A stretch of DNA of 64,000 nucleotides, taken from assembly GCA_013180625.2 (NCBI GenBank), contig SNVD02013834.1, positions 1-64,000 of the forward strand, in the 5' to 3' direction. Position 1 is the stretch's first letter, and each line of letters begins with the position of its first letter. The notes under the pieces are model-generated. The model was given only the letters and a program-made list of their open reading frames with translations. It was not told the DNA's origin and ran no database searches. This DNA comes from Boswellia sacra. Its lineage: Eukaryota > Streptophyta > Magnoliopsida > Sapindales > Burseraceae. The translations under genes and the position numbers were made by a program. Positions 60,003-64,000 of the stretch are shown piece by piece.

Positions 60003-62305
60003 TTCTGTTAAACATTCAAGCCCAATACGATGTCTTTCTCAGCTTCAGAGGGGATGATACACGCGACAACTTTACGAGCCATCTCTACTCTGCTTTGATT
60101 AAAAAACATATTTCAGCATTCATTGATGACGATGGACTTAGGAGAGGAGATGAAATCTCACCTATGCTTCTGAAAGCAATTGAAGATTCAATGATATCAG
60201 TGATCATTTTCTCAAAGGATTAAAGGATTACGCTTCATCCAGGTGGCGCTTGGATGAACTTGTAAAAATTATTGACTGCAAGAATTCAAAAGGCCAAACA
60301 GTTGTACCGGTTTTTTTACCACTTCGAACCATCTGATGTTCGGAAACAAACTGGAAGTCTCGAGAAGGCTTTTGTTGAGCACCAAGAGCGTTTCGAGGAG
60401 AGCCCACAAAGAGTGCAGAGCCGGAGAGCTGCTTTCACTCAAGCAGCTGATCTATTTGGATATCATGTCATGAACAGTTGGTAATTCAATGGCTCAAATT
60501 TCTATTAATTTAGCAAAATTGCTTACATTATACTTTGCTTCTGTTTTGATTATTACTTTCATAACTTGCTACTTTTGTACTTCACATTTTTGCTAGTCCT
60601 GAATCCAAACTTGTTGATGAAATTGTTGGAGATATTCAAAAAAATTGATTGACAAATCCTCCTTAACTGATGATTGTGATGGCCTAGTTGGAATAAATTC
60701 ACGTATTGAAAAAATTGAGCCGTTGTTATCAAAGTCTCAAATTGCAAGAATTTGGGGCATGTGTGGTATAGGTAAAACAACCATTGTTGGAATCCTTTTC
60801 AATCGAATTTCTAGAGAGTATGATGGTTGTTGCTTCATTGAAAATGTTAGGAAAGAATTAGAGAAATATGGAGGCCGATTAGTTGACTTACAATAGAAAA
60901 TAATTTCCGGAATATTAGGAGAAAATCATGTCATTGACACTCCCAATAATATTCCTCAAGTCATTAAGAATAGGCTTCAACGTAAAAAAAGTTCTAATTG
61001 TTCTTGGTGATGTAAATTATTCTAAAATATTGGAACGTTTAATTAGAGGGCTTAAACCATTGGGTCAAGAAAGTAAAATCATTATAACTACTAGAGATAA
61101 GCAAGTATTTTTGACTTATGGAGTGGGTAGCATATATGAGGTTGAAAGATTAAACCATGAGGAAGGTCTTTTGCTCTTTTGCAAGCGTGTTTTTAAACAA
61201 AACCATGTCGTTGAAGATCTTCAACAGTTCTCATACAAGATAATGGAATATGCTGGAGGAAATCCGTTATCCATTCAAGTGGTCAGTTCTACCCTTTATA
61301 GGAAGAATATAGTACTGAGGGATAGTGCCAATGATAACTTGGTAATAATTGGTGGCGCTCAAATTAAAAATGCCTTAAAAATCAATTTTGATGCATTACA
61401 ATAGATGGAGAAGAGGATATTTCTTAACATTGCTTGTTTCTTGAAAGGGGAGATTGAAGATTTTGCCCAAAAAAAAAAAAAAAAATACTAAAGGCTCGTT
61501 ATGATCCATCTATAACATTTATTCTAGATAACCTTGTCAATAAATCCACTCAAAATTTTCAAAAAACAAGTTTATGCATGACTTATTACTAGAAATGGGT
61601 TGGAGAATTGTTTACCAAGGATCAAAGAATAGTCCAGGCAAACGTAGTAGGTTGTGGCATAGTGATGATGTCTATGATGTATTGCAAATGACAAGGTAAC
61701 AGCTCAATTAGTTAATTTGGTTTTCTTTTGTTAATTATGTCAAATATGCAATGAAAGTTAAATTTTATAGATTTTATGAAGCTTTTATGCATTTAGTTGT
61801 GTTGACTTACTATTTTCTTTTGGTTTTCAAGGGGACCAAGGTAGTCGAGAGCATATTATTTGATATGTCAAGAAGCAAAGAATTGTATTTAAGTTCCAAC
61901 ATTGTGAATATGAACAATCTTAAACTGCTTAAACTCTATTGGCAGGGTTGGTATTTTGGAGACCAAGCGAATATCTCTAAAAGGATGTCTTTCTCAAGGT
62001 TTAGAGTATCTTTCAAATAATTTGAGATATCTCCGCTGGGATGGATATCTTTTGAAAGCGTTACCATCACAATTTAGTCCAAAGAATCTTGTTGCACTTG
62101 AATTGCCTTACAGCAATATTAAACAAGCCTTGGAAGAAACTAAGGTATAATTTTTTATTTGAATTTAGTTTCTTTCTTCCAATAGAAATTATGTCATTTA
62201 CTGTCACTTATTTGTCCTAATATTTTTCTTTTTATTACAGCATGTCTCTAGTTTATTTGGTTACTTAAGGCATACATTTTTTGAAGGTTGAAAAAGATTG
62301 CTTAA
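60003..62305 (+). pseudogene. Second TIR-NBS-LRR gene, multiply broken and cut by a gypsy element
   Basis: It is closely similar to the main TNL, exon by exon: TIR 60028-60480, NB-ARC 60597-61694, the GTKVVESILFDMS exon 61832-62146, and the start of the LRR exon at 62241. The start codon and first residues are deleted. An 8-bp duplication near 60218-60225 creates a stop in TIR. A T-run insertion follows near 60311, a one-base loss near 60637, a stop at 60894, and an A-run insertion near 60985. A further stop lies at 61402. P-loop reads GMCGIGKTT and kinase-2 reads LGDV rather than LDDV. A gypsy LTR interrupts the LRR exon at 62305/62306. It cannot encode a receptor. Confidence 0.93.
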
Positions 62306-62814
62306 TGTCACGAGCTTAGAGGTTTGTGCAGTATGCTCGTGCAGCACTTAGGCAACTTGACTCCGAAAGTTGCCTAAGTAAGCCTTGATGCTAGTCTTCT
62401 CGCTCAAGGAGAAGGAAGGACCGTTGAGCCAAAGAGCCTGTAGGCAAAGAAGAGAAAAGATGGAGACAAGTATTGCTAAGCAAAAGAGCTTTGTGTTAAA
62501 CTAGAGAGCTTTACAATGCTTGGATTTCTGTTGATTTATGTGGATGATTTACAAATGAGCTTGGAGGGGTTTATATAGTGAACCACCTCTCAAATGAATG
62601 GCTTAGATGTAATGCATCTAAGGGTCCTAATTCACTATCTGGAATGATCTACTAGACTTTACAAAAATAGATAAGTACAAGAGAATATTCCTATTTTATC
62701 CTATCTTGCTAGAGTATTCTAGAAAATGGGCTTGGGCTTGCAACTTTCTAGAAGCCAGGCCAAGCCTTACACATAAATGGGCTATCTAGCAAGTAAATTG
62801 GGTAGGCCGTAACA
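62306..62814 (-). repeat. 3' LTR of the gypsy element (509 bp)
   Basis: On the minus strand it begins TGTTACGGCC at 62814 and ends GCTCGTGACA at 62306. The preceding TNL bases CTTAA (62301-62305) would be the target duplication. The main TNL continues CTTAAGGTTCCC at that point, so the break is exact. Confidence 0.87.
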
Positions 62815-62828
62815 TCCTTCCCCACCTA
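62815..62828 (-). other. Polypurine tract of the gypsy element
   Basis: On the minus strand GGTGGGGAAGGA directly precedes the LTR. Confidence 0.8.
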
Positions 62829-62883
62829 ATTCCGTGACATCCTCCGCGCTCTCGTCCTTGAAGCGTTGGATGTGCTCCTTAAA

Positions 62884-64000
62884 TTACCACAAGGTGTCTT
62901 CATGTTCCCAACTTGCCTCACTATTCAGATGGTTTTTCCACCTTGCCAAGTATTCAGTGTATGGTGGAACTCCCCTCTTTCGTATTACTCGATCCGCAAG
63001 GATGTATTGCACGTCCTTGTCGAATGCGGTGACGACGGCTGTGGGTGCTCTTTTGGACTCGCTTCGACTTGGATCTTCCTTATCTTCATGATAGGGCTTG
63101 AGAAAACTCACATGAAAGACCGGATGGATTTTGAGGTTGGGTGGCAATCGAACCTTGTAGGAGACTTCACCCACTCACTTGAGAATTGGGAAGGGACCCT
63201 CGTATTTTCGCACCAACCCCTTGTGCACTTTGCGAAGCGATTTGAATTGTTAGGGTAGGAGTTTGACGAGTACCAAGTCCCCTTCTTGAAAAGTAAGGTG
63301 TCGTCTCTTCGTATCCGCCCACTTCTTCATCCGTTTGGTGGCCTTGTCCAAGCATGCTCTTGTAATATCAGCTTGTTCATGCCATTCCTTTGTAAGCTTG
63401 TAGGCTGCTGGACTCTTTCCTCCATAGGTTGAGGCTATGGTGTGTGAAGTCATAGGTTATTGTCCCGTCACAATCTTGAAAGGACTCTTGCCCGTTGCCT
63501 CACTCCTTTGGAGATTATAGGAGAATTGGGCAACGTCTAGCAACGTTGCCCAATCATGCTGATGAGCACTCACATAATGCCTTAAGTATAGCTCAAGCAA
63601 GGCATTGATGCGCTCGGTTTGCCCATCAGTTTGGGGATGAAAGCTTGTTGAAAAGCTCAAGTCGGTCCCCAACATTTTAAAGAGCTCTCCCCAAAACCGT
63701 TCGGTGAAGCGAGGGTCACGATCACTCACGATGTTTTGTGGAACACCCCATAGCTTCACTATGTGTTTGAAGAATGCTCGAGCGGCTTTGTCCGCGGTGT
63801 AATCCGTCGAGACGGGTGTGAAGGTGACATATTTGCTGAACCGATCAACTAACACCATTATGCTTCCATACCTTTCAGATTTTGGCAAGGCCACGATGAA
63901 GTCCATCGAGACGCTTTGCCATGGCCTTTCCGCAATGGGTAGGGGTTCAAACAACCCCACTGGACATTGGTGCTCAACCTTGTCTTGTTGGCACACAAGA
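62884..64000 (-). pseudogene. gypsy integrase and chromodomain, nonsense-broken
   Basis: One frame runs through the whole stretch, cut by stops near 63454, 63247 and 63175 and at the end near 62884. The catalytic triad context is present: MDFIVALP, VSDRDPRF and QTDGQTERIN. The last zinc-finger cysteine is at the window edge (CQQDK). The C-terminal part has GDLVLVKL, then FHVSFLKPYH and a chromodomain (VQYILADRVIRKRG, YLARWKNH, SWEHED). The chromodomain would steer insertion toward marked chromatin. Without the nonsense codons the frame would be continuous, so decay is by point mutation only. Confidence 0.87.

Larger units (their letters stand above)
62306..64000 (-). mobile_element. Ty3/gypsy chromovirus (Galadriel-like, tentative), 3' part
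   Basis: Read on the minus strand from the window edge: integrase, chromodomain, polypurine tract and LTR. The chromodomain after integrase identifies a chromovirus. The integrase end and the SVSMDFIVALP context resemble the Galadriel group; this is recalled and not searched. The rest of pol, gag and the 5' LTR lie outside. It is inserted in the LRR exon of the second TNL. Confidence 0.9.

Noticed and set aside
1..64000. CRISPR array, tRNA, rRNA or bacterial-type operon
   Set aside because: Nothing with the needed structure was seen; the repeats present are transposon, tandem or segmental.

Overview
The window is nuclear DNA of a flowering plant. It carries TIR-NBS-LRR (TNL) resistance genes, intronless S-domain receptor kinases, Ty1/copia and Ty3/gypsy retrotransposons and several classes of non-autonomous DNA transposon. 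TNL genes with a C-JID exon point to a eudicot; I cannot fix the family from sequence alone. No bacterial, organellar, tRNA, rRNA or CRISPR feature was seen.

Layout. 1-3054: the 5' half of a minus-strand Tork-like copia element whose LTR lies inside the lectin exon of a receptor kinase gene (3055-3915). 3916-6354: upstream flank of that gene, carrying a hAT-like MITE. 6355-15936: a decayed Sirevirus-type copia element with an extra env-like ORF and a truncated 5' LTR. 17007-21055: a non-autonomous Mutator-like element holding a nested solo LTR. 21305-27598: a decayed Ivana-like copia element holding a 435-bp palindromic insert. 29225-43080: the receptor-kinase cluster. It has one intact 810-codon gene (40648-43080, minus), three broken copies, and a nest of kinase pseudogene, old LTR, hAT element and younger solo LTR (31612-38491). 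44600-62305: the TNL cluster. It has one nearly complete five-exon gene (52093-56071), one multiply broken gene (60003-62305), two shared-deletion relics (near 45200 and 58000) and a promoter-only relic (50199-50383). 62306-64000: a minus-strand gypsy chromovirus inserted in exon 4 of the broken TNL.

Function. Only two loci could still make an immune receptor: the plasma-membrane G-type lectin kinase (non-RD, SD2-5-like) and the intracellular TNL. The TNL has a 2-nt frameshift in exon 2, although an in-frame alternative splice donor just downstream could rescue it. Everything else is transposon or relic.

The cluster has grown by segmental duplication, and the paralogous copies act as empty sites that date and delimit several insertions: the MITE at 5389, the Sirevirus at 6355, the PIF/Harbinger-like element at 48758 and the gypsy at 62306. 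I found no clearly new biological system. The most notable items are the nested stratigraphy, the possible splice rescue of the TNL, the two TNL relics sharing one deletion junction, and the tandem repeat inside the PIF/Harbinger-like element.
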